A DNA stretch of 64,000 nucleotides. Origin: Bacteroides oleiciplenus YIT 12058. GTDB taxonomy: Bacteria > Bacteroidota > Bacteroidia > Bacteroidales > Bacteroidaceae. Shown here piece by piece: positions 44,601-52,806 of this stretch (within the stretch, counting starts at the first letter, position 1; each line of letters opens with the position of its first letter). The notes under the pieces were generated by a model, which worked only from the letters and a program-made list of their open reading frames with translations, was not told the DNA's origin and searched no databases. A program made the translations under genes and the position numbers. The stretch covers positions 62,001 to 126,000 of the forward strand of contig NZ_JH992947.1 of the NCBI RefSeq assembly GCF_000315485.1, given 5' to 3'.

Positions 44601-45226
44601 GTTACGGTGGTCTCGACCATGTAATCGCCAGCGGTAAGGACGTTAACATCCTGGTTCTGGATACTGAGGTTTACTCTAACACAGGTGGTCAGTCTTCTAA
44701 GGCTACTCCGGTGGGTGCTATCGCTAAGTTTGCTGCTGCCGGTAAGCGTGTACGCAAGAAAGACCTCGGTCTGATGGCTACTACTTACGGTTATGTTTAC
44801 GTAGCACAGATTGCTATGGGTGCTGACCAGGCTCAAACTCTGAAAGCAATCCGCGAAGCTGAAGCATATCCCGGACCGTCACTCATCATCGCTTATGCTC
44901 CGTGTATCAACCACGGCTTGAAGTTGGGTATGGGTAAGAGCCAAGCTGAGGAAGAAAAAGCTGTTAAGTGCGGTTACTGGCACTTGTGGCGTTACAACCC
45001 GGCTTTGGAAGCTGAAGGCAAGAATCCGTTCCAATTGGATAGCAAAGAACCAGATTGGGCTGGCTTCCAAGACTTCCTGAAGGGTGAAGTTCGTTACTCT
45101 TCTATGTTGAAGCAATATCCTACAGAAGCTGCTGAGTTGTTCCAGGCTGCCGAAGACAATGCTAAGTGGCGTTACAACAGCTACAAGCGTCTGTCTAAGG
45201 GTAACTGGGGTGCAGAAGCTGAATAA
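41669..45226 (+). CDS. nifJ: Pyruvate:ferredoxin (flavodoxin) oxidoreductase
   Basis: 1185 aa, the full single-chain homodimeric enzyme, which oxidises pyruvate to acetyl-CoA and CO2 while reducing ferredoxin or flavodoxin. It is central to anaerobic energy metabolism. The pyruvate-binding N-terminal domain has YPITPSSTMAE (about 29-39). Two [4Fe-4S] ferredoxin motifs, CIQCNKCAYVCP and CLGCGNCADICP, lie near 690-755. The TPP domain carries GDGASYDIGYGGLDH and a proximal-cluster CSGCGETPY. Codon choice shifts to GCT, GGT, ACT and GTT relative to its neighbours, as expected of a very highly expressed gene. A strong terminator follows. Confidence 0.97.
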   Translation: MTKQKKFITCDGNQAAAHISYMFSEVAAIYPITPSSTMAEYVDEWSAAGRKNIFGETVLVQEMQSEGGAAGAVHGSLQAGALTTTYTASQGLLLMIPNMYKIAGEFLPCVFHVSARTLASHALCIFGDHQDVMSTRMTGFAMLAEGSVQEVMDLSGVAHLATIKARVPFVNFFDGFRTSHEIQKIEMLENDDLAPLIDQKALAEFRARALNPTSPVARGMAENPDHFFQHRESCNNYYEAVPAIVEEYMNELSKITGRKYGLFDYYGAEDAERVIIAMGSVTEAAREAIDHLVANGEKVGMVAVHLYRPFSAKHFLAAVPKTAKTIAVLDRTKEPGANGEPLYLDVKDCYYGAADAPVIVGGRYGLGSKDTTPAQIIAVFKNLAMPMPKNHFTIGIVDDVTFTSLPQEEEIALGGAGMFEAKFYGLGADGTVGANKNSVKIIGDNTDKHCQAYFSYDSKKSGGFTCSHLRFGDTPIRSTYLVNTPNFVACHVQAYLHMYDVTRGLRKNGSFLLNTIWEGEELAKNLPNKVKKYFAQNNISVYYINATQIAQEIGLGNRTNTILQSAFFRITGVIPVDLAVEQMKKFIVKSYGKKGEDIVNKNYAAVDRGGEYKTLAVDPAWANLADDAKATNNDPAFINEVVRPINAQDGDLLPVSAFKGIEDGTWYQGTSKYEKRGVAAFVPEWNAENCIQCNKCAYVCPHASIRPFVLDAEEQKGANFEMLKAVGKAFDGMTFRIQVDVLDCLGCGNCADICPGNPKKGGKALTMKHLESQLNQVPNWDYCAEKVASKQHLVDIKANVKNSQFATPLFEFSGACSGCGETPYVKLITQLFGDREMVANATGCSSIYSGSVPSTPYTTNEKGHGPAWANSLFEDFCEFGLGMELANEKMRDRIVKLFNQILEGENAPAEAKEVLKAWIENMYDADKTKELAPQIEAIIEQGIAAGCPVSKELKGLTQYLVKRSQWIIGGDGASYDIGYGGLDHVIASGKDVNILVLDTEVYSNTGGQSSKATPVGAIAKFAAAGKRVRKKDLGLMATTYGYVYVAQIAMGADQAQTLKAIREAEAYPGPSLIIAYAPCINHGLKLGMGKSQAEEEKAVKCGYWHLWRYNPALEAEGKNPFQLDSKEPDWAGFQDFLKGEVRYSSMLKQYPTEAAELFQAAEDNAKWRYNSYKRLSKGNWGAEAE

Positions 45227-45262
45227 TTTCAATAATTGAAATAAGAAATAATAAACTCTAAG

Positions 45263-45303
45263 AAATAAAGGCTGCACCGCGAACCGGTTGTAGCCTTTAT
45301 TTG
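45263..45303 (+). terminator. Rho-independent terminator after nifJ
   Basis: AAATAAAGGCTGCA (45263-45276) pairs with TTGTAGCCTTTATTT (45289-45303), with a G-T wobble, and a T-rich tail follows. The upstream ATG of the next frame (45301) lies inside this hairpin. Confidence 0.85.
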
Positions 45304-45333
45304 TTTCTAAATCAAATTAAAATAACAAACATT

Positions 45334-45522
45334 ATGATTGGATTTATTATTTGGGTTATCGGTGTAGTACTTGCCATAAAGGCTGTACTCGAAATTATGA
45401 GATGGAATGTGGATGGAGTGAAAAAACTATTGGTTGCCATCCTTGTATTGCTGACTAGCTGGATAGGTCTGGCTGTCTATTACTTCTGGGGAAGGGAAAA
45501 CTTGCCGCAGATGTTGAAATAA
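45334..45522 (+). CDS. Small membrane protein, 62 aa
   Basis: From MIGFIIWVIGVVLAIKAVLE the peptide has two membrane helices (about 3-20 and 32-52) and ends YYFWGRENLPQML plus K. No family name is recognised; similar tiny membrane proteins follow nifJ in other Bacteroides as far as I recall. I start at 45334, not 45301, because the earlier ATG lies inside the nifJ terminator. A bidirectional terminator at 45543-45590 closes the unit. Confidence 0.65.
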   Translation: MIGFIIWVIGVVLAIKAVLEIMRWNVDGVKKLLVAILVLLTSWIGLAVYYFWGRENLPQMLK

Positions 45523-45542
45523 GCAAGTATTGTTGTAAACTG

Positions 45543-45590
45543 TAGTATCTCAAATTTCCCTCCTCCCCAGGAGCAGAATTTGAGATACTA
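45543..45590. terminator. Bidirectional terminator between small membrane gene and PfkB kinase
   Basis: TAGTATCTCAAATT (45543-45556) pairs perfectly with AATTTGAGATACTA (45577-45590). An inner CTCCTCCCCAGGAG adds to the loop. The genes on both sides converge on it. Confidence 0.8.
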
Positions 45591-45601
45591 TTTGATTGAT
45601 A

Positions 45602-46486
45602 TTATTGACTGATAACTGTTCCTATCAGTTCCAGAACTTCCTCTTCCGTTCCACTGAACGGACCATAGCTTTGCAACTTCACCGAACACATAGCGGCAGC
45701 AAAGCAACCGGCCTCCTGATAAGAAGCGCCTTTATTACGCATATACAAATAACCAGCCATATACGTATCCCCACAGCCGGTGGCATCTGCCACGTTCTCT
45801 ACCGGATAGGCAGGAATTTCATAAAAACGATTATCCGCGTAAATAAGCGAGCCTTTATCTCCTAAGGTCAATAAAACTTCCTTCACACCCCAAGCAGCCA
45901 GTTTGAGTGCAGCATCATAAGGGTCTGCGCACTGCGTAAGCACTTCCATCTCATGTTCATTGGCTTTCAGGATATGGATATACTTCAGAGCTTCCTCCTT
46001 TTCAGTCCAGTCCACCGCCAGCACTTCTTCACCCTGCACCTCACGCAAATAGCCTTGCACATCAAGAGAAAGCAAACCTTTGCCCGCAAGAGATTTAATG
46101 ACCTCCAACGAGAAATCATCCGCCAACAGACTACCCAAGTGGTAAATGCTAGCATTCACATCCTGCAAACTTTCAACAGTAAAAGGGTCTGCTTTTGCTG
46201 TCACCCGTTGTTTCCGTTCGTTGGTATCCTCACCATAGATATTCTCAAAGCAGATGGAACGGGCACTAGGAAGCACTTTGACTTCAATGTCTTGTTTTCT
46301 CAAATCGTCCACCACCGACATCTCGCTATCCGCCAAAGCAGTGACAAGTTGGAATCCTTCTGTACTCAGATGTTTAATGGCATGTGCAAAATAGAAAGAT
46401 GTTCCCCCCGGCATGTGCACTGTCTTTTTCGGAGTAACTACTTTATCCAAAGTAATATATCCAATGCAACAAAGATTGTATTTCAT
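45602..46486 (-). CDS. PfkB-family carbohydrate/nucleoside kinase
   Basis: 294 aa, ribokinase fold. The N-terminal glycine-rich MPGGTSFYFA motif (about 25-34) and the C-terminal anion-hole/catalytic motif DATGCGDTYMAGY (about 233-245) are present; Asp of GCGD is the catalytic base. The family more often has GAGD, so Ala-to-Cys is a small deviation. The substrate cannot be read; adenosine, inositol and sugar kinases all share this core. It ends 66 bases from the hybrid two-component gene on the same strand but has its own -7 box (46513-46520). Confidence 0.85.
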   Translation of the reverse strand: MKYNLCCIGYITLDKVVTPKKTVHMPGGTSFYFAHAIKHLSTEGFQLVTALADSEMSVVDDLRKQDIEVKVLPSARSICFENIYGEDTNERKQRVTAKADPFTVESLQDVNASIYHLGSLLADDFSLEVIKSLAGKGLLSLDVQGYLREVQGEEVLAVDWTEKEEALKYIHILKANEHEMEVLTQCADPYDAALKLAAWGVKEVLLTLGDKGSLIYADNRFYEIPAYPVENVADATGCGDTYMAGYLYMRNKGASYQEAGCFAAAMCSVKLQSYGPFSGTEEEVLELIGTVISQ

Positions 46487-46512
46487 AAAATGTCTATTCC
46501 TTTTTCAGACTG

Positions 46513-46520
46513 CAAAAGTA
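46513..46520 (-). promoter_or_regulatory. Putative -7 box for the PfkB kinase
   Basis: The minus strand reads TACTTTTG, matching TAnnTTTG, 26 bases before the ATG. Confidence 0.5.
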
Positions 46521-46552
46521 GGCAATAATTATTGTTTCCTACCCTCTTACAT

Positions 46553-49318
46553 CTACAAATTCTTTCTCTTTAAGAAATCCGTCGGACTTTCTCCGAATTG
46601 CTCCTTGTAACACTTCGTGAAATAAGAGGGAGAAGAGAAACCAACCTCATAAGCAATCTCCGCAATCGTCATCTCCGAAGATGCAAGCAAAGAAGCTGCC
46701 TTTTTGAGACGTGCCTGACGCAGTAGTTCATTGGGCGCATAGTTGGTGAGTGACTTCAATTTACGGTAAAGCTGCACACGACTCAATCCCATCTCCTTAC
46801 CCAAATCTTCCACATTCATTTCCGGGTCTCTCATTTTTCCTTCCACAAGAGTCTTGAACCGGGAAACGAAATCCTTGTCCATATCACAGATATTCTCTTT
46901 CGCCAACGTTTGATTATCGCCGAAGAACTGGCGAAGCTGACGGCGGGAGTCTATCAGATTGCGAATGCGAGACAAGAGCAACTGCGAATTGAAAGGTTTG
47001 GATATATAAGAGTCCGCCCCTCCATTGTATCCCTGGATGCGTTGTTCGTCGAGCGAGCAGGCAGTGAGAAGGATAACAGGGATATGACAAGTCTGTAACT
47101 CGGTTTTCAGGCGGCGGCAACACTCCACGCCATCCATACCGGGCATCATTACATCAGAAACAATCACATCGGGAACATACTTCATGGCAAGGCGTATGCC
47201 TGTAGCTGCTTCCGGTGCGTCCAGTACATGATATTCTTCGGTAAGCAACGTCTTCACATAGTGGCGAATATCGGCATTATCATCAATAACCAACACTGTG
47301 GGACGCCCCGTTGCTCCTACCTCTTCTTCATCAACCGACAACTCACTTTCTACCAAAGTAGAGGAAACTTCCGCCTCTTCGACAGGCAGTGTCACCACGG
47401 TAGGATGATATTGAGAAATACTCTGAGCCGGAAGAAGGATGGTAAATGTCGTTCCCTTCTCATCACTCTGCGCAGTGATTTGTCCGCCATGCATCTCTAC
47501 AAAAGCGCGGACAAGAGCCAGCCCGATGCCTGTGCCTGCCTGATGACCATCTATCTGATAGAAACGCTCAAAGATGGCATCCACTTCTTTGGAAGAAATG
47601 TGGCTGCCGGAATTGAAGACGGAGAAATGCAGACTCGTAGCATCAGCTTTCAATGTCACAGTTATCTTTCCATTCTCGGGAGTATATTTCACGGCATTGG
47701 ACAACAGGTTGAAGTAGATACGCTCCATTTTCTCGCAGTCCGCCATGATGCGGAAATCCATGCCGGGCGTGGCCTCGAAGGAGAAAGATATATGTTTTTT
47801 CAGCAGAGCCATACGGAAAGAATCGTTCCAACCACGGAAGTTGCTTAATAAATCGAAAGGTTCTAAGTGTAGCTCCATACGCCCGTTCTCCACCTTGCGA
47901 AAATCAAGAATTTGATTGACGAGGCGAAGAAGGATATTAACGTTCTTCTTCATCAATTCCAGTAACTGGTGTGAACGCTCTCCGAGGGACTTGTCGTCGA
48001 GAAGTTGATTGATGGGGTCAGCAATCAGAGTCAGCGGAGTACGGAAATCATGAGAAACATTGGTAAAAAACACTAGTTTGGCGTGAGTGGCTGCTTCCAA
48101 TTCATGGGAAAGTTGTTCCAACTGCTCCTTTTGCTGGATAAGTTGCTCCTTCTGTTGCGTCAACTGTTGCTTCTGTTCTTCCAGCTTCTCCTTCTGCCGG
48201 GAGAGTTCCCGATTCAAGCGGTTCTTAGTGCGCAGCGAAAGATAAACGGCAACCAACAGGCCGATAACCAGCAACAGCACCAACAGACTACCGAACAGCA
48301 CCACCTGTTGCGTGGCGTAACGGTCAAGATAATGATTCATCTTTCCGTTCAGCGTCTCTATTTTTCCGTCAAGGGTGGAGATATGCGTGGTCTGCATCTG
48401 CATAATCTGGGCATTGGTACTGTCCACAACAGAGGTATTTAATATCGTTTCGCGCGGGAAGTCGCGTTTATTCAGAATGTCCATTGCTATCTGTATCACC
48501 CGGTCACCACCGGTGGGATAAATAAATGTGGCATCCAGTTCGCCTTTCAGCACTTGTTCCACACCATAACCTTCCCCGGGCAGAGCATCCGTACCAATGA
48601 AACGCATCTCTCCTGCCCTACCTTTCTGTCGGGCAACAGTATAAGCGCCTGCAGCCATCCGGTCATTCTGCGCATACACCACATCTATCTGAGGGAAGTG
48701 CGTCAGCAGCGTGTCCATTTTCTGTCCTGCCTCGGAGCGCAACCATCCGGCATCTTCACGAGCCAAGAGCTTAATGCCAGGGTAAGGGGAAATGGCGGAA
48801 ACAAAGCCCTGATGGCGGTCCATCGCCGACGTGGAACCAGTCAGGCCGGATATCTCCACTACATTACCTTGTCCATGAAGCATATTAGCCACATAATGCC
48901 CGATGGCTTTTCCTAATTCATAATTGTCGGCACCTATATAAGCGGTGTATTTATCGGAAAGTATCTTGCGGTCGAAGACAATGACAGGGATGCCGCGGTC
49001 ATATGCTTCTTCCACTACCGGGGTGATGGGGGCGGCTTCATTGGGGGCAATGACTAATAAATCCACCCCTTCCTCTATGAAATTGCGAATGTCCTCTATC
49101 TGACGGACATTATCATCCTTCACGGTGCGGATGTCGATTTCCACTTCATCATAGAAGAGCGCCTCACGGAGCAACTCGTTATTCATCTGATGGCGCCACT
49201 CATCGTCGCTGCACTGGGATACCCCGATACGGAAACGGGGCTCATGGCGAGCGCATGAGGCTACCAGTCCGAAGAGGGAGAGTAAAGTTAGCAACAAGTA
49301 AACATTGTATCTTCTCAT
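46553..49318 (-). CDS. Hybrid two-component system with periplasmic-binding-protein sensor (fructose-sensor type)
   Basis: 921 aa from MRRYNV. It has a lipobox-like GLVASC near residue 22 and a type I periplasmic binding protein fold over about 30-310 (IGVSQCSDDEWRHQMNNELL, IPVIVFDRKI, GNVVEISGLTGS). A membrane helix lies at about 338-360, then a coiled coil built on a QQKEQL repeat. The kinase core has His423 in SHDFRTPLT; the receiver has Asp722 in VSDVMMPGMDG; a C-terminal AraC domain completes it. This is the architecture of B. theta BT1754, which binds fructose and switches on fructan use. The fructan genes at 58.8-64 kb are its likely targets. An in-frame ATG at 49345 is an alternative start. 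The patatin-like gene lies directly upstream. Confidence 0.9.
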   Translation of the reverse strand: MRRYNVYLLLTLLSLFGLVASCARHEPRFRIGVSQCSDDEWRHQMNNELLREALFYDEVEIDIRTVKDDNVRQIEDIRNFIEEGVDLLVIAPNEAAPITPVVEEAYDRGIPVIVFDRKILSDKYTAYIGADNYELGKAIGHYVANMLHGQGNVVEISGLTGSTSAMDRHQGFVSAISPYPGIKLLAREDAGWLRSEAGQKMDTLLTHFPQIDVVYAQNDRMAAGAYTVARQKGRAGEMRFIGTDALPGEGYGVEQVLKGELDATFIYPTGGDRVIQIAMDILNKRDFPRETILNTSVVDSTNAQIMQMQTTHISTLDGKIETLNGKMNHYLDRYATQQVVLFGSLLVLLLVIGLLVAVYLSLRTKNRLNRELSRQKEKLEEQKQQLTQQKEQLIQQKEQLEQLSHELEAATHAKLVFFTNVSHDFRTPLTLIADPINQLLDDKSLGERSHQLLELMKKNVNILLRLVNQILDFRKVENGRMELHLEPFDLLSNFRGWNDSFRMALLKKHISFSFEATPGMDFRIMADCEKMERIYFNLLSNAVKYTPENGKITVTLKADATSLHFSVFNSGSHISSKEVDAIFERFYQIDGHQAGTGIGLALVRAFVEMHGGQITAQSDEKGTTFTILLPAQSISQYHPTVVTLPVEEAEVSSTLVESELSVDEEEVGATGRPTVLVIDDNADIRHYVKTLLTEEYHVLDAPEAATGIRLAMKYVPDVIVSDVMMPGMDGVECCRRLKTELQTCHIPVILLTACSLDEQRIQGYNGGADSYISKPFNSQLLLSRIRNLIDSRRQLRQFFGDNQTLAKENICDMDKDFVSRFKTLVEGKMRDPEMNVEDLGKEMGLSRVQLYRKLKSLTNYAPNELLRQARLKKAASLLASSEMTIAEIAYEVGFSSPSYFTKCYKEQFGESPTDFLKRKNL

Positions 49319-49352
49319 TATCTTTTCCGTTGTTTTAAGTATCATAGAGAAA

Positions 49353-50195
49353 TCAGAAACTCAGTCCTTTTTCACGACCGTAATTATAGACATCTTCCAG
49401 TCCATTGCCTGCAATGGTATAGAAATCGACTCCCATCTCTTTCAAATCATAGTCAGGCTTTATAAAACGGATGGTGGAGTCATTAATCCGGGCAGGGATT
49501 TCTTCGTCTGAGAAGAGATCAAAAGTCACTTTTTCTTTTTCTGTGCAGATGCAGATTATCTCTTTGTATCCCAATTCGGCAAGAGGAACAACGGGACAAA
49601 TGGAAGTATAACTACCGTCTATGTACGGTTTATTGTTGATAAATGCGGGAATGTTCCAGGCGTGAAGCATGCGGGTGGTGGCATAGGCCACTTCATTCAG
49701 ATTTTCTTTGGTCAGTAGCGCGGTCCGTTCATCCGAATGAGTATCAAACATCTGCAATTCGAGATTCCGGTTTTTCCATTCCGGTTTATGACGCAGGGCG
49801 TTTATCAGCAGCATTTGTCCCAGACGTCTGGCTCCGCCCGATTGAGTGACTTGGGCAGCTTCTTCTGTTTTCACAAAACTGGTTGCCACTAACAAACGGG
49901 CGGCTTGCGAGCCCCACAGATTGTTTTTAATCTCTGTCGATAGTCGTTGAATAGATTGCAGCATGGCACCGCTTTGGTTACCTTCGGCCTGACTCGTTGC
50001 ATATCCGTCGCTCCACAAGGAAAGGTCTAATGCACTCACTTTATTAAATGCTGCAAAGGCTGCTATCAAGACGGAAGAAGAGCAGGATGCATACGCTTTC
50101 GCCCTTATTCCTTTCTCCTCAAAAGCTCTCAGAACGCCATGCGTGAACACATTCTTATATCCACCCGACATACAACAAATAGCGATATCATCCAT
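49353..50195 (-). CDS. Patatin-like phospholipase family protein with altered nucleophile elbow
   Basis: 280 aa, cytosolic. The oxyanion-loop motif SGGYKNVFTHGVL (about 10-22) and the catalytic-dyad Asp in YIDGSYTS (about 195-202) are present. At the nucleophile elbow, where GxSxG is expected, the sequence is ASCSSSVL (about 36-43), so both flanking glycines are replaced. Activity may therefore be changed or lost. It lies just upstream of the hybrid two-component gene on the same strand (34 bases to the chosen start) and is probably co-transcribed. A -7 box lies at 50218-50225. Confidence 0.78.
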   Translation of the reverse strand: MDDIAICCMSGGYKNVFTHGVLRAFEEKGIRAKAYASCSSSVLIAAFAAFNKVSALDLSLWSDGYATSQAEGNQSGAMLQSIQRLSTEIKNNLWGSQAARLLVATSFVKTEEAAQVTQSGGARRLGQMLLINALRHKPEWKNRNLELQMFDTHSDERTALLTKENLNEVAYATTRMLHAWNIPAFINNKPYIDGSYTSICPVVPLAELGYKEIICICTEKEKVTFDLFSDEEIPARINDSTIRFIKPDYDLKEMGVDFYTIAGNGLEDVYNYGREKGLSF

Positions 50196-50217
50196 ATTTT
50201 TTAGGGTATTAGTATCG

Positions 50218-50225
50218 CAAATATA
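50218..50225 (-). promoter_or_regulatory. Putative -7 box for the patatin-like gene
   Basis: The minus strand reads TATATTTG, matching TAnnTTTG, 22 bases before the ATG. Confidence 0.5.
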
Positions 50226-50405
50226 AAAAAATATCAGATGTATTGTTACCTGTTTCGTTCAAAAAGCTCCTTATTCGATAGAAATTCAATTGGGGTAGAG
50301 CAGAAAGGGCACCTCTTATCAAGTGAAAACGCATGGCTTTCTGAATGAAAGATAACTAAGCGTTTATCTGTTTTGCATAGTGAGTTATCCCGTTAAAGCA
50401 ACAGG

Positions 50406-50507
50406 ATTATCAAGTGTTGACAGTTGTCAACATACTTACTGACTACCGTCAACAAGTTTACCGACAACTGCCAACATATCGGCTGACAATAGTCAACACT
50501 TGATAAT
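50406..50507. terminator. Hairpin cluster C (word GTTGACA)
   Basis: ATTATCAAGTGTTGAC (50406-50421) and GTCAACACTTGATAAT (50492-50507) are perfect 16-base terminal complements. Between them the word GTTGACA/TGTCAAC recurs about five times in alternating orientation with small changes. It lies 3' of the GH36 gene. Confidence 0.65.
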
Positions 50508-50574
50508 TTATAAGGCAGAAGAGGAGAAATGATAAGGCAAAAGCGGAGAGTTAGCTATCTGATTCAGTAGCCTA

Positions 50575-52764
50575 TCATTGAGCAGTCAGCTCAATCACAC
50601 GACTCTGAGTTTGTCCTAAACCAAATACCTCCAGACCGACTTTCATCAGGTAATCACCGGAATATACTTTGCCATTAGCTACCAATCCGGAAGTTGCAGC
50701 AGGCATCAGATTGATTTCCTCCACTTTATACTGTTTGTTCGGGTCCAAACCTTGCAATTTCACCGCCATCAGCTTTTCTTGGAAGCGCGGATGAATGTCA
50801 TAAGCAAACAGAACCGCTTTGTTTGTATCTTTACTTACATAGTTCAGTGCCATGTGATTACCTTCGTACGGAGAGACCAAACGATACTGGTCACCGTCCA
50901 TAATGGCATTCTGGAGACGTTTCCAGTTGGCTACCGCTGTCTGGCAATAAGTCAGTTCATCAGCAGTAAGTTCTTTCAGACCAATATCGAAACCAAGCTT
51001 GCACATGGAGGCCACATCGGTACGGAACTTTATGGAAGTCGCCTTGTTCCAGCTCGTCACATGGGCATCCATAGCCTTTGCGGGAAAGAACTGGGAGAAG
51101 CCCCATTGGATATAAATACGTTCCACCGGATCGGTATTGTCACTGCACCAGAACTCTGTGAAGTACTTCAATGCTTCATAATCGCACCGCGCACCGCCAC
51201 CGGAGCAAAGCATCATCGGTACATTGGGATAATTCGCCTTTACACGTTTCAGAACGTTGTATATACCACGCACATGGTCTATATAAAGTTGTCCCTGTTT
51301 GTCTTTCAGATAAGCGGAATAGATATTGGTGATGGGGCTGTTGCAATCCCACTTGAAGAAAGCGACATCGGGATTTTCCTGCATAATGTTTTCTACAACA
51401 CCATATACATAATCCTGCACTTTCGGGTTGCTAAGATCCAGTACCAACTGATTGCGGTAATAATACGTTTCGCGGTTAGGCAGTTGAATGGCCCAATCCG
51501 GATGTTTCTCAAAGAGTTCGCTCTTGGGGTTCACCATTTCCGGTTCAATCCAGATGCCGAACTTCACATCCGCATCTTTGGCAGCTTTTACTAAGGCGGG
51601 AATACCACCGGGCAGTTTATCATGAGTTACTTCCCAATCGCCCAAACCGGCATGGTCATTCTTACGCGGATATTTATTGGCAAACCAGCCGTCGTCCAAC
51701 AGGAACATATCCACTCCCAAATGCTTGGCTTCCTTCATCAACTCGGCAAGTATCTCCTGATTGAAATTGAAACCTGTATTTTCCCAGTTATTCAAAAGGG
51801 TCAGACGGCTGCCTTTACCATCTTTCAGACTGTAGTTGCGTGCCCATTCATGCAGATTGCGACTGCCTTGCGAGGCACCATCATGGCTCAAAGTGAAAAT
51901 GAATTCGGGAGTAGCGAACACTTCATTCGGTTTCAGTTCATAGTTCGATGCATAAGGATTGATGGCAGGGATTACGCGGAGATTACCCACATTGTCCACT
52001 TCGAAAGTGAAACGGAAGTTGCCCGTCCAGCCCAGTGTACCCATCAAGACATCGCCCTGGTGTTCGTTCACCGGTTGGTCCAGTCCTACTTCAAAGAAGG
52101 GATGGGTGTGCATGGCAGCACGGCTTCCCAGCTTCGTGTCAATCACTTTCTTGCCAAACTGCAATTGCTGACTGCTCATCTGCGCTTCTTTTGCCCAGTC
52201 ACTGCTGAACTCGGTCAGGTAATAGCTGGAATTATTGAAGTAAAGCATGGTGGAGGCATAGGTGGAGAGCATGACAGGTTTCTTCTCCTGATGCTTTATC
52301 TCGCTCCACGTCTTGATGACGTTCTCTTTGGGATAGGCCACATAATGCAGTGCCACGTCTACCGGATACTGGTTATCGCGCAGGTTTATCACGGTTTCCG
52401 TACCACCTTCTACAGGCTTGGACGAGGAAGAAACGTAATAAAGAATCGTCGACGGATTGCCGTCATTATGAGTGATGGCGATGGCAGGTTCAAAGTAATC
52501 TTCATTGCCGGAACCGCTATACACTTCCCAGCCGCGCTTGCTCACGCTGCCGTCCGACCCGGCATGTATATTCCAACGGAAGTTCTGCAAATCCTGCTGG
52601 TACAAGAGTTTCTCGCCCAGATACGTTTGATACAAGCGACCGTTTTCGCCTACCTGGAGCACCAGGTCGGTGTTGTCCGTAGAAATGCGGATAGTTTCTT
52701 TTTCCGCTGCATGGGCATACGTCAGGGATGCGAATGCAAAGAGAGTTACAAGTAAATTTTTCAT
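50575..52764 (-). CDS. GH36 alpha-galactosidase, exported
   Basis: 729 aa. It hydrolyses terminal alpha-1,6-galactose from raffinose-family sugars or galactomannan fragments. It has a signal peptide 1-19 (ending in AHAA), an N-terminal beta-sandwich (about 25-310), the TIM barrel (about 320-640) and a C-terminal beta domain. The catalytic residues are Asp473 in FFKWDCN (nucleophile) and Asp542 in CSDNTDP (acid/base); LLDDGWF and GIWIEPEMV are also typical. It starts 42 bases after the TonB-dependent receptor gene on the same strand, so importer and enzyme are co-expressed, probably under the divergent DUF6377 regulator. Confidence 0.94.
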   Translation of the reverse strand: MKNLLVTLFAFASLTYAHAAEKETIRISTDNTDLVLQVGENGRLYQTYLGEKLLYQQDLQNFRWNIHAGSDGSVSKRGWEVYSGSGNEDYFEPAIAITHNDGNPSTILYYVSSSSKPVEGGTETVINLRDNQYPVDVALHYVAYPKENVIKTWSEIKHQEKKPVMLSTYASTMLYFNNSSYYLTEFSSDWAKEAQMSSQQLQFGKKVIDTKLGSRAAMHTHPFFEVGLDQPVNEHQGDVLMGTLGWTGNFRFTFEVDNVGNLRVIPAINPYASNYELKPNEVFATPEFIFTLSHDGASQGSRNLHEWARNYSLKDGKGSRLTLLNNWENTGFNFNQEILAELMKEAKHLGVDMFLLDDGWFANKYPRKNDHAGLGDWEVTHDKLPGGIPALVKAAKDADVKFGIWIEPEMVNPKSELFEKHPDWAIQLPNRETYYYRNQLVLDLSNPKVQDYVYGVVENIMQENPDVAFFKWDCNSPITNIYSAYLKDKQGQLYIDHVRGIYNVLKRVKANYPNVPMMLCSGGGARCDYEALKYFTEFWCSDNTDPVERIYIQWGFSQFFPAKAMDAHVTSWNKATSIKFRTDVASMCKLGFDIGLKELTADELTYCQTAVANWKRLQNAIMDGDQYRLVSPYEGNHMALNYVSKDTNKAVLFAYDIHPRFQEKLMAVKLQGLDPNKQYKVEEINLMPAATSGLVANGKVYSGDYLMKVGLEVFGLGQTQSRVIELTAQ

Positions 52765-52806
52765 GGTGTACGATGAATTTAGTTACAAAAATAGATTAAA
52801 TATAAT

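Larger units (their letters stand above)
50196..50574. other. 379-base non-coding region between GH36 and patatin-like genes
   Basis: It contains the leftward promoter for the patatin-like gene (50218-50225), about 170 bases in which I see nothing, and hairpin cluster C (50406-50507) downstream of the GH36 gene. There is no plausible frame or tRNA. Confidence 0.6.
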
